Part shown: positions 9,908 to 18,376 of the stretch, in pieces
Numbering within the stretch: position 1 is the stretch's first letter
Layout: each line of letters begins with the position of its first letter
Source: Reclinomonas americana ATCC 50394
Taxonomy: Eukaryota; Jakobida; Jakobea; Jakobida
Length of the DNA: 25,569 bases
NCBI GenBank assembly: GCA_048213135.1
Contig: PS015613.1
Span: 1-25,569, forward strand
Direction: 5' to 3'
Translations under genes and position numbers: made by a program
The notes under the pieces: generated by a model
The model's input: the letters and a program-made list of their open reading frames with translations, nothing else
Database searches by the model: none
What the model was told of the DNA's origin: nothing

Positions 9908-11872
9908 CGAGAGAGAATGAGGGGAGAAGAGAACAGACTGAACGATGCTGTGGGAGAAACCCTTGCAGTGAGAGACAGAGGAGACGGAAGAACGAGGGAA
10001 GAGCGAGAGAGTGAGAGTGAGAGACACAGGAGACGGAAGGACAAGGGAAGAGGTGTGAGAGAGAGAGAGAGGAGACTCTCTCACAGCAGGGTTCCCCACA
10101 ACATCCAAATTCTTTGGTGTTCTTTCTCTCACCTTCCCCTCGTTCTTCCCTCGCCCATGTCTCTCTCTCACTCACTCCCCTCCTCTCTCTTTCACTCTCG
10201 CTCTTGCCTCTCGCTGCAGGAATTCCTCAAAGCATCCTTCAGCGTGAGACGAGGGCGAGAGAGACAGCGATGTCTCCTTCTCCTCCTCCTCTTCTGTGTT
10301 GCTCGTGTCCTCGTTCTTCTTTCTCTATGAGACGCAGTGGAGAGCCTTGTCTGTTGCACTTCGTATACAGAGAGGGAGAAGGCTGGGAGCTAGAGATTCA
10401 AATTGTGACAGCTGAAACGCTGAAGGAGAGACATGACTCCAAGCTGTCGAGTCAGAGGAAAGAGCCTTTTCAGAACGTTAGCTGACAAGTGGACTAGCAG
10501 CAGTGTCACAGATTGAGCAGCAATGAAACTGAGCTGGGAGAGTGACAGCAAAGTAGGAACGTGATCAGCGAGTTCATGGAGACAACTAGAGCTGAGGAAA
10601 GATGTGGACGAGAGCCGTGCCAGTTGAGATGGAGTCCGGGCACATGGAGAGCGCATCTGACCACACATCTCCTTTGTTTGTACCACAGCTACTGCTCCTC
10701 CGACGGCTACATTGGCGACCGCGCGGCTTCCTCCGCGACCGGCGGCTTTCACTTCCGCGGCCACTCGATCGTCATGAGTGTGTTTCAGCAGCTGATGGCC
10801 GACCACGGGTTGGACGGCAACTCGGTGGTCATTTTCAGCGGCTGCAGTGCGGGTGGTGCGTCTTTGGCAACCCGATGCTCACTGCCTATGTCCATCGCGC
10901 TCATCTCTTTCTTGCCCGACAGCTCGCGGCATGATGCACAACCTCAACCGCGTGCGCCAGCTGCTGCCAGCGTCGACGCAGCTGTTTGGTCTGCTGGATT
11001 CGGGTCTGTACATTGACGTCGACGTGTATCCCGGCGCCAAGGCCGTGGCGCTCCGTGACCAGGCACGCGGCGTTGTTTCATACACGGGGGCTGCACTCGA
11101 TCCGCTGTGCAAATCTACGTTCCCCGACGCCACCTACAAGTGCCTGCTCGGCGAGTACGCTATTTTTACGCTGCAGGTGCCCTTCATTCTCAACTCGTTC
11201 CTCGACGACATGTATCAGTTGCGTCGAGTGTGTGCGCGCACACGCACGCATTTAGTTTCTCATGCTCACTTCTTCTTCTTCTGCAGACTGTCTGTCGATC
11301 TCGGCATTCCGTTTGGCACGCCCAGGTTCATCATCTTCTCTTCTTTTTGTGCTCTCTTCACTCCTCACACCACTGACATCCGTTCACGCAGCTCGGAGAT
11401 TGAGAAGAATGCCGGTTGGTTGAGCTTTGCCGCCTCCTTCCGCAACATGACTACCGTCATCGAGCAGCAAGCGATCAACGCGGAGCCTCTCTCCACTTCA
11501 GTTGAGTCTCTCTGTGTGCACGTTCGCAGAAGCTATGCGCGACGCACTGAATGTTCTTCATGAAACCAGGTGCTGAGTCCCGCATGTTACCACCACTGCA
11601 ACACCGAGGGCCACGATTTCACGCACGGTTTCACCGTGAACGGCGTATCACTTAGTCAGGGTGCGTCTGCTACGTCAATAACGCGTTGGTTCTCGTTTCT
11701 CAGGCCCCTTTCGATTTCCACAGTGGTGCAAGAATTCGTCTTTCAAGGAAAGCGCAACTGGCTGGTGGACTCGTGCCAGGGTTTCGCTTGTGGTCCCGGC
11801 TGCGTGCCCCTCTCGCCACCGCATCCCACCGAGCTGGCGCGAAGACTATTGGTCGACCAGTCCACTCAATGA
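9308..11872 (+). CDS. Secreted NOTUM/pectinacetylesterase-like hydrolase, 7 exons
   Basis: Predicted alpha/beta-hydrolase of the pectinacetylesterase/NOTUM family, which removes acetyl or acyl groups from polysaccharides or proteins. Exons: 9308-9693, 10689-10855, 10923-11217, 11287-11325, 11392-11500, 11570-11660, 11724-11872. They sum to 1236 nt, an exact 411-codon frame. Residues 1-26 form a signal peptide (MQRREL, then a Leu-rich core ending SAAHS), followed by a Ser run. Family marks are the oxyanion segment LQGGGWCW (76-83), YCSSDGYIGD after the first intron, the nucleophile motif SGCSAGARG with Ser182, Asp287 in QLSVD, and the catalytic His in SPACYHHC (His341 by position). A Cys-rich tail, LVDSCQGFACGPGC, recalls the C-terminus of animal NOTUM. 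Intron 1 is unusually long (995 nt) and full of GA repeats. The substrate is unknown. The gene is convergent with the transporter gene on its right. Confidence 0.92.
9694..10688 (+). repeat. Long first intron of the hydrolase gene with GA repeats
   Basis: The intron holds a pure GA tract (about 9776-9831), a short GT tract, and at least three imperfect copies of a unit containing GAGACGGAAG (about 9843, 9970 and 10028). The last 600 bp are less repetitive and show no supportable exon. It is 10-20 times longer than most introns in the same gene. Confidence 0.8.
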
Positions 11873-11943
11873 AGAGGAGAGATGTAAGTTGCCGCTACTT
11901 TTGTTTACCACCAAAAAAAAGGAATAGGGAGACGAAAAAATCT
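11873..11943. other. Convergent 71-bp intergenic spacer
   Basis: Only 71 bp separate the stop codon of the plus-strand hydrolase (TGA at 11870-11872) from that of the minus-strand transporter (TAG complement at 11944-11946). The spacer contains A8 and A6 runs on the plus strand. The two transcripts' 3' ends probably overlap. Confidence 0.8.
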
Positions 11944-13430
11944 CTAATGAGTAATGACGCGCACGCCACCGAATTTGCTGATATTGTAGGGGAAGCGTGA
12001 TGACGGGCACGTGATGAAACAAAAGTTCTTGGCGACGCCTAGCCGCTGGCTGATGCGGTCGACCAGCGACGGGTCGAAGGCGTCGCCACGAATGAGATAC
12101 AAGTCGATGCGGACTTTTGGGTAGATGCGATCGAGGACGGCGACGTGGCCCTCCAGGTTGGGCGGAATGGCGGCCTCGTCGCTGAAAATGTGTACCATTT
12201 TCAGGTTGTTGCACACCTCGTTGTCGAGAATGTACTGGATGGCCTTGTTCATCACCGGCAACTGGTCGTGCTTCACAAAGAACACCATTGGCGTGCCCTT
12301 CAGGCTATTCACCTGTACGAGAAAGAAGGATGAGTGTGTGGTGTTGTAATGAGAGAGGGCGGAAGTGGATCCAAACCTTGCGCTTGAGCCAGTTGCCAAA
12401 ACGCGTACCACAGCACAACTTCCTGCCGCAATTCATCGACACGAAGAAGAGGAGGACGCGGGCGAGGCGCACGCGGAAGAACATGAAGAACACAATCTGC
12501 AGTGGAAGGTGAGTGGAAGCAGAGAAGAGAATCAGCGAGTGCCTCGCACGTACCACAATCGTGGCCAGAAAGTAGATTGCAAAATAGCTGCTCAAAGTAG
12601 TGAGCACGGTGCGACGCCACAACCCCACGGAACCATCACCACACACCTGAAATAGCTCGGATTGAAGACCACGTTGCCGATGCACGCCGACACGACGGCG
12701 GCGAAACCGAAAAACACGGCCACCCACGAGGCACTGAAATTGCGCGGCAAGTGGCGGCGCTTGTACTTGAGCACGGCGTTGCCGAGAGCGAAGAGTGCCA
12801 TCACACTCAGGAAGGCAATGGTGTAGACACCCGACAGGGTGTCGATGTTGCCGCCGACGACCGCAAAGAGCGAGCTGGTGACCAGGAAGAAGCCGATGAT
12901 GATCCAGTGGCGGGTGCGGCGCCATCGGTTCTCCGACAGAAGGAACTGCAAAGGAGGGGAAGGGAGGGAGAAGGGGAAAGGAGGGGGAAGAGGGGGAGAA
13001 GAAGGAGAAGGGGGAGAAGGGGGAAGGGGGAGGGGGAAGGGGAAGGGGAGTAGGGGAGTAGGGGATGAGGCTGACTGCTCAGGTGTGCGACTCTTAACTG
13101 TCTCCAGCAGCAGTTGTCAAACACAGCTAGCTTCACATCGTGAGGTGACAAGGAGGTTGCATGCACAGAAATGTCGTGTGAAGAAAGTGGACTGATGACG
13201 AGCAAGAACGGAGCTGTTGTCAAACTGCACTCTGATCACCCTAATGGCAGCGATTCTACTTCCAAACTGCGATAATGAGGGCACTGCACGAACCAAAGGG
13301 CAGGACGGACAAGAACAGAGACAAGTTGTAGCTATCTTCCAGTTCGCTCGCGTCTGCTCCTCACTTGTACTTTCTCGCCGCTCCCGAATGCTGTTTGTTG
13401 CCACTCTAGCGCTCAAATAGCTTGGAGCTG

Positions 13431-13464
<34 letters not shown>

Positions 13465-16440
13465 ATGTGTGTGTGAGTGTGTGTGTGTGTGCGTGTGTTT
13501 CTTTCGGTCTTGCCAGCTGCTGACACCCACTCCTCTTCGTCCTTTCCTGGCAACTCCACCGCGTTACCCTCATCCTCGTAGAAACGCTCATCCCAATCAC
13601 GTTTCGCACGGCACGCAAAACACAACAACACATGTTCTCTCTTGCTCTCAGTCTCTCTCATTTCTCTCCCATTCACTCTCCCAATCATTCTTTCGCACAG
13701 TACGCAAGTGCAATAAGACGCACATTCTCTCTCTCTCTCGCTCTGCTAATCTCTTTCTGTATCCCCACCCTCTCCCTCTCCCCCTCTCTCCTCCCGGCCC
13801 CCTATCCTCCCTTCCCCCTACCCCTCCCTCACCTGCGGCAAACACCGATCCATCGACATGCGACTGGCCAGCCCAATGACGCCCACATACGACGTCAGCA
13901 CACCACCGCACAGCACAATGGCGGCATCCACGCCGACCCAGATCTTCAGCCACTGACCGGCGGCCTTCTCGCCCATGGCCGACAACAGCGAGTTCTGGTC
14001 CTGGAAAATGGTTTCCATCGGCAGCAATCCGTACGACAGCAGCGACATGATCGGGTTGAGGAGCGCCACAATGAACCACATGTTGCGCAGGGTCTTCGGG
14101 AACACGCCTGGCTTTTGCGACTCGACATAGTTGGCCGACGACTCGAACCCGCTGACGCCCAGCATGGCCGTGCAAAAGCCGTAGAAAATCGCCGTCGGTA
14201 CGTTGCGACCGCTCTCGTGCGGCGTCGACATGTTGGTGCGGAACAGGTCGAGGTTCTGGAAGAAGCTCGCCGTCGAGAAACCTGTTTGGCGGAGGTGAGG
14301 AAGCAAGATTTAAAGAGAGAGGAGGGAGGAGCAGATTGCGGGGACTCACCAAACAGCACCAGCATTGTCAGCAGGTGCAGTCCAAAAATGCCGAGAGCCA
14401 AACTCGCGCTCTCGCTCATGCCGAGCAGATTGGCAATGGCAAAGGCGGCCAGCACGGCGATGGTGCCCCAATACACAGGCATGCTGTCGGTGAGGGAGTA
14501 GGCGTAGTTGAGAGCCGTGTTGGCGCTGACGACGGCGGTGGCCGTGTACGAGAGCAGGGTGAGGCAGGCGGCCACGGCGGCCACGTGCTTGCTGGCGGCG
14601 TTCAGGAGGAGGGTGTAGGTTCCGCCTGTGTCACAAGTGAGGGGGAAAGGGGGATAAGTGGGGAAGAAAGGGGGAGAAANNNNNNNNNNNNNNNNNNNNN
14701 NNNNNNNNNNNNNNNNNNAAAGGGGGAGAAAGGGGGAGAAAGGGTGAGGAAAGGGTGAGAAAGGGGAAAGAGGGGAAGACAGGGAAAGGGGGAAAGGGGA
14801 AAGGAGAGAGTAAAGGTGAGCACAGTAGAGACTGTAAAAGAGGTACACCTCAATATGTGTGTGCGTGAGTGCTGTGCTCCATGTGTGTGTGTGTGTATTT
14901 GTGTGCGTACGTGCGTGTGCGTACGTGTGCGTGTGTGTGTGTAGTGTATGTGCGTGTGTGTGAGAGACAGAGAATAGGAGAGACTATTGACAGAGAGGCA
15001 GATGGTACGCCGTGATCTGACTCTCAACCACATCAACAAGAGCACATTAAATATTCCTCACTCACTCACACACACACTCATTCTCTCTCTCTCTCTCGCT
15101 CTCTCTCTCGCTCATTCACTCATATTACCAAATCGGTATTCTTCTTCCTCTCCTTCCTATTCACCCTTCTCTCCCTCTCCCTCTCCCTCTCCTCTCCCTC
15201 TTCGCCACCTCCACTCACCGTTCAGCGGAATCGCCGTCACCACCTCGGAGTAAATCGCGCTGCACATATGAAAACACAAGACAAGTCACCACCACACCAA
15301 TCCGCAAAATCCTCACACGACACACGCCTTTGCTTACCGAAAGAGGTACAGCACGATGATGACCAGCAAGATGGAAATGGGCGCAAAGCGTCCCGACACG
15401 AACGCGCACAGGCCGAGCGTGTAAAAGCACGAACTCGTGATATCGTTACCAGCTGTTGCGCAGAGGGTGAGCACAGACTACTGCGAGAGGCACAACCAAA
15501 AAAAGAAGGAGGGGCGCACCAATGGCAGTGGCGCGCAGTTGACCGAGCATGGTCTCCTCATGCGCAGGCGGCTGCATCGGAGGCACCTCCTGCGCGACGG
15601 GGAAAACACGGCAACAAAGGAATATGAGGAGCATGAAGGGTGCATGAGGTGAGGAGAACGCAGAGAGTGGTGCACAGGGTGGATGGAGAGGGAGCGAGGA
15701 GTGTGTGCGAGAAGGAGTGACAGAGGTGGTGCGGCGTGCATCAGGCCTCACAGAAGACAATAGAGGGAGCATGAGAGCAGGAGAGCGGGAGAGAGAGGAG
15801 CACAGTGAACGTGTGTGTGAGAGTGTGAGAGAGAGAGAGAGGAGAGAGGAGAAGGAGGAGAGGAAGTGCGTGTGAGAATGAGTGTTGTCAACTGATCATG
15901 CATTGTCATCTCTCTGCGCAAACACTGATGGGGAGCTGTGTGTGTGTGCGTGTGTGTGTGAGTGTGTGAGGGAGTGAGTGAGGAGGAGTCTCACACTCAT
16001 TCTCACTCTGCTCTTTCCTTCTCACATACACACTCTCCTCTCTCTCTCTCTCCCTCCGCTCCCACACTCACCATCTCATTACTCGAGTCCAACTTGGTCA
16101 CATCTCCCACTCCCGCATGCTCCCACGCATCGTACTCCGACACACCACTGAGACCACTCAGATAGACAGTCGGCGCCGGCACCATTGCCGCGCTTCCATT
16201 CGTCGATCCCAACAGAGTCTCACTCTCGTGCGGAATCATGCCCACAATGGTCTTCCCGGAGGGCGCCACGCTGTCATTCAGGTCGACAATCAAGGCAGCT
16301 GCGGAGGAGGAGTTGTTGCGTTGAGAGCCATAGCTGGAGCGTGCGTGGGCGATGGCTGATGCAGCGGCGATGGAGGACGGGTGAGGGTGTGTCAGCAGTG
16401 GAGTGCTGTCGGTGGTGCTGTTGGCGTCTTCGTCGGCCAT
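11944..16440 (-). CDS. APC-superfamily amino-acid transporter, 10 exons
   Basis: Predicted polytopic amino acid/cation permease. Exons on the minus strand, 5' to 3': 16072-16440, 15520-15589, 15338-15452, 15219-15259, 14350-14625, 13833-14281, 12647-12945, 12555-12588, 12377-12496, 11944-12312. They sum to 2142 nt, exactly 713 codons, and every phase agrees. Exon 1 encodes a soluble acidic N-terminus (MADEDANSTTDSTPLL). Exons 2-3 join to give ATAIAGNDITSSCFYTLGL, the substrate-binding first-helix motif of this permease class. Next come AIYSEVVTAIPLNGGTYTLL, about ten further hydrophobic helices (for example TAMLGVSGFESSANYVES), and a cytosolic C-terminal domain of about 125 residues (VFFVKHDQLPVMNKAI, KMVHIFSDE). 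Upstream in-frame ATGs at 16476 and 16497 could extend the N-terminus by 12 or 19 residues; 16440 is preferred because the duplicated copies start there. Substrate is inferred. Long introns at 12946-13832 and 14626-15218 carry microsatellites, the latter also a 39-base gap. Confidence 0.9.
12946..13832 (-). other. Long repeat-bearing intron of the transporter gene
   Basis: An 887-nt intron. It contains a purine-rich GGGGAA block (12954-13068), unique sequence without a supportable exon (13069-13427), then CT/GT microsatellite (13431-13498) and pyrimidine-rich DNA up to the donor side. Its ends fit the donor CAG/GTGAGG and the acceptor TTTGCAG of the flanking exons. Confidence 0.8.
14626..15218 (-). 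other. Second long intron of the transporter gene, with 39-base gap
   Basis: A 593-nt intron with GGGGGAGAAA direct repeats on both sides of a 39-base N run (14680-14718), a GT/TGCGTACG-rich block (14857-14970) and CT tracts. The repeat on both gap flanks suggests the missing part is more of the same unit. No exon is missing here, because the flanking exons join in phase. Confidence 0.75.
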
Positions 16441-16452
16441 GAAAGTGAAGTT

Positions 16453-16465
16453 GTCCTCTGAGGAC
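16453..16465. promoter_or_regulatory. Palindrome between TATA and ATG, unit 1
   Basis: GTCCTCTGAGGAC is a perfect 6+1+6 inverted repeat 13 bp upstream of the transporter's ATG. The same palindrome occurs at 16802-16814 in unit 2 and, with a changed centre (GTCCTCTGCAGGAC), at 17161-17174 in unit 3. Unit 4 keeps only traces. Recurrence at the same relative place suggests a leader hairpin or operator, but shared descent alone could explain it. Confidence 0.45.
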
Positions 16466-16511
16466 CAATGCTTCATGCTTTCTGACAAACTTGGCACTGC
16501 TTTTGCAAGGC

Positions 16512-16521
16512 TATTCTATAG
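16512..16521 (-). promoter_or_regulatory. TATA-like box of the full-length transporter exon (unit 1)
   Basis: The minus strand reads CCTATAGAAT about 75 bp upstream of the ATG at 16440, at the place where the other units have a TATATA box. It is the most diverged of the four. Confidence 0.45.
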
Positions 16522-16610
16522 GCACACCACAGAACAACACTCTCCGCCAACTGGAGCGATCTAGGCAGCCTGAACGACGAGATATCGATTCAAAACTTCG
16601 AGTACTCTGT

Positions 16611-16772
16611 ATTCAGGTCGACAATTAAGGCAGCTGCGGAGGAGGAGTTGTTGCGTTGAGAGCCATAGCTGGAGCGTGCGTGGGCGATGGCTGATGCAGC
16701 GGCGATGGAGGAAGGATGAGGGTGTGTCAGCAGTGGAGTGCTGTCTGTCGTGTTGGCGTCTTCGTCGGCCAT
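16611..16772 (-). CDS. Start-exon copy 2 (duplicate of transporter exon 1)
   Basis: It opens with MADEDANTTDST and keeps the peptide through RNNSSSAAALIVDLN. Against exon 1 of the transporter it shows one codon-scale deletion (NST to NT) and otherwise synonymous changes (CAC/CAT, CCG/CCT, TTG/TTA). After CTGAAT it runs into promoter sequence and stops at about 16590, giving a 59-residue frame. A GTACTC at the junction could act as a donor but would leave phase 2, which does not match transporter exon 2 (phase 0). It may make a short peptide, be a non-productive leader, or be a decaying duplicate. Confidence 0.5.
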
Positions 16773-16888
16773 GAAAGTGAATTCGAAGTGAAAGGGGGGT
16801 TGTCCTCTGAGGACCGACGCAATGCTTTCAAACAACACGGCGACTGTTCGTTGCTTTCTGACAAAGCTGACATTGATCAGGCAAGGCT

Positions 16889-16897
16889 GTTATATAG
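16889..16897 (-). promoter_or_regulatory. TATA box of unit 2
   Basis: The minus strand reads GGCTATATAAC, about 120 bp upstream of the copy-2 ATG at 16772. It lies in a block (TGGTGTGGCTATATA) shared with units 3 and 4. Confidence 0.6.
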
Positions 16898-16976
16898 CCA
16901 CACCATTCACCGTCAGCTGGAGCGATCCAAGCAGTGAGAGCGACGAGATATCGATTGAAAACTTCGAGTATTTTGT

Positions 16977-17141
16977 ATCCAGGTCGTCGCGTACGATCAA
17001 GGCAGCTGCGGAGGAGTTGTTGCGTTGAGAGCCATAGCTTGAACGAGCATGGGCTATTGCTGATGCAGCTGCGATGGAGGACGGGTGGGGGTGTGTCAGC
17101 AGTGGAGTGCTGTCCGTCGTGTTGGCGTCTTCGTCGGCCAT
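16977..17141 (-). CDS. Start-exon copy 3 (duplicate of transporter exon 1)
   Basis: Same peptide as copy 2 for the first 43 codons. It carries many silent changes (in the Ile-Ala-Ala to Ala-Arg-Ser stretch: GCA, GCA, ATA, CAT, GCT, CGT, TCA against GCC, GCC, ATC, CAC, GCA, CGC, TCC). One Ser codon is lost, and a local change reads IVRDDLD at the end. No GT lies at the junction, so splicing there is not obvious. The frame runs on to a stop at 16890, inside the next unit's promoter. Confidence 0.5.
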
Positions 17142-17240
17142 GAAAGTGAGAATAGGGGTTGTCCTCTGCAGGACCGATGCAATGCTTTCACGGCGACTGT
17201 TCGTTGCTTTCTGAAAACTTGGCACTGGCCAGGCAAGGCT

Positions 17241-17250
17241 GCTATATAGC
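17241..17250 (-). promoter_or_regulatory. TATA box of unit 3
   Basis: The minus strand reads GGCTATATAGC, about 100 bp upstream of the copy-3 ATG at 17141, in the same shared block as in units 2 and 4. Confidence 0.6.
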
Positions 17251-17329
17251 CACACCATTCATCGTCAGCTGGAGCGATCCAAGCAGTGAGAGCGACGAGA
17301 TATCGATTGAAAACTTCGAGTACCTTTGT

Positions 17330-17491
17330 ATGCAGGTCGACAATCAAGGCAGCTGCAGAGGAGGAGTTGTTGCGTTGAGAGCCATAGCTTGAACGTGCGT
17401 GGGCGATGGCTGATGCTGCGGCGATGGAGGAAGGGTGAGGGTGTGTCAGCAACGGGGTGCTGTCTGTCGTGTTGGCGTCTTCGTCGGCCAT
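17330..17491 (-). CDS. Start-exon copy 4 (duplicate of transporter exon 1)
   Basis: Same peptide as copies 2 and 3, with its own silent changes (ACC, CCG, TTG, CCT, GCA, CGT, TCA, TCT). After DLHTK the sequence reads AAG/GTACTC, a possible donor in phase 0. That would join correctly to transporter exon 2 (GAGGTGCCT, phase 0), so this copy could supply an alternative N-terminus lacking the rest of exon 1. Without splicing the frame stays open to 17096. The splice is inference. Confidence 0.5.
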
Positions 17492-17585
17492 GAGAATCAA
17501 GTGAAGGACAACATTTACAGGACGATGCAATGCTTTCGCGACTGTTCGTTGCTTTCTGACAAAGTTGACATTGGTCAGGCAAGGC

Positions 17586-17595
17586 TAATATATAG
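17586..17595 (-). promoter_or_regulatory. TATA box of unit 4
   Basis: The minus strand reads GGCTATATATTAG, about 97 bp upstream of the copy-4 ATG at 17491. Confidence 0.6.
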
Positions 17596-17825
17596 CCACA
17601 CCACTCTCCGTCTACTGGAGCGATCCAAGCAGTGTGCACGACGAGATATCGACTGAAAACTTCGAGTACTTTGTATTCAGGTCGACGATCAAGGGAGAAG
17701 CTGCTGCTGCTGAGTTGTTGCATTGGGAGCCATAGCCTCAGCGTGTGTGTGCGGTGAGAAGCAAGAAAGTCTCCCTCTCCCTCTCTCCCACTTCAATACT
17801 CTGTACATCCCTATACATTACATCG

Positions 17826-18338
17826 TCACACCCGCGCCCTCTCCAACGTGGAGGTGCCGTCGTTGCGATCCGAGTTGTTGGTCGACAAAATCGGTGGCCG
17901 TGTCAGTCGCGGTGGCGGTTGCGGAATGGAGTAGGGTGAGAGTGGGAGACCGCGTCGCGAGAGTTGCGACATGAGTGGGTGCTCGGGCGTCGAGTGCGGC
18001 TGACGATCTGTTGCGGAAGAATGAGTCAGCTATATCCTTCCCACGTTAGACACAAACACATGCAGTACCATCCGCATCGGTTGGTTGCGCCGCCTTGTCC
18101 GCCGCAGGCGAGTCGTCACCGGCGCCGCGCCACAACGAGTCGCGATTCGGACGACCTGGTCACCCGGTGAAATGAGCACACTATCACACAATCGCCACCC
18201 TCACTCGACTCACCTCGGGAAAACAGCTGCGCTGCTCGCCTGCCTTCGGGGCTGGCGGCATCGACGGCGGCCAGCAGCGCCATCTTTGGCGTGGTGGCTC
18301 CGGACGGGTCGATCGGGGCTGGTGGTTGTTGCTGCTGT

Positions 18339-18376
<38 letters not shown>

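Larger units (their letters stand above)
16276..17745 (-). repeat. Tandem array of promoter + start-exon units (335-366 bp)
   Basis: The junction sequence CAGGTCG recurs at 16279, 16614, 16980, 17333 and 17679, giving unit lengths of 335, 366, 353 and 346 bp. Reading the minus strand, each unit has a TATA-like box, a leader, the ATG of MADEDAN, and about 53 codons of the transporter's first exon. It then jumps to the next unit's promoter at CTGAATACA or a variant. Only the unit nearest the transporter has the full 369-bp exon with its GTGAGT donor. The farthest copy (about 17676-17745) is a 5'-truncated fragment. Confidence 0.93.

Noticed and set aside
9725-10330. Arg/Glu-repeat frames on the plus strand and Ser/Leu frames on the minus strand
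   Set aside because: They translate GA/CT repeats inside the hydrolase's first intron.
11501-11569. Possible exon starting AAGCTATGCGCGACGCACTG
   Set aside because: It is out of phase and would need a 29-nt intron; skipping it joins exons in phase and gives the family's SPAC-H motif.
16276-17745. CRISPR-like or satellite interpretation of the regularly spaced array
   Set aside because: Units are 335-366 bp, contain an open coding frame and a TATA box, and match the adjacent gene's first exon.
18328-18369. CTG/CAG triplet array as a separate repeat element
   Set aside because: It lies in frame in the AMT exon and encodes the polyglutamine stretch, so it is described with that gene.
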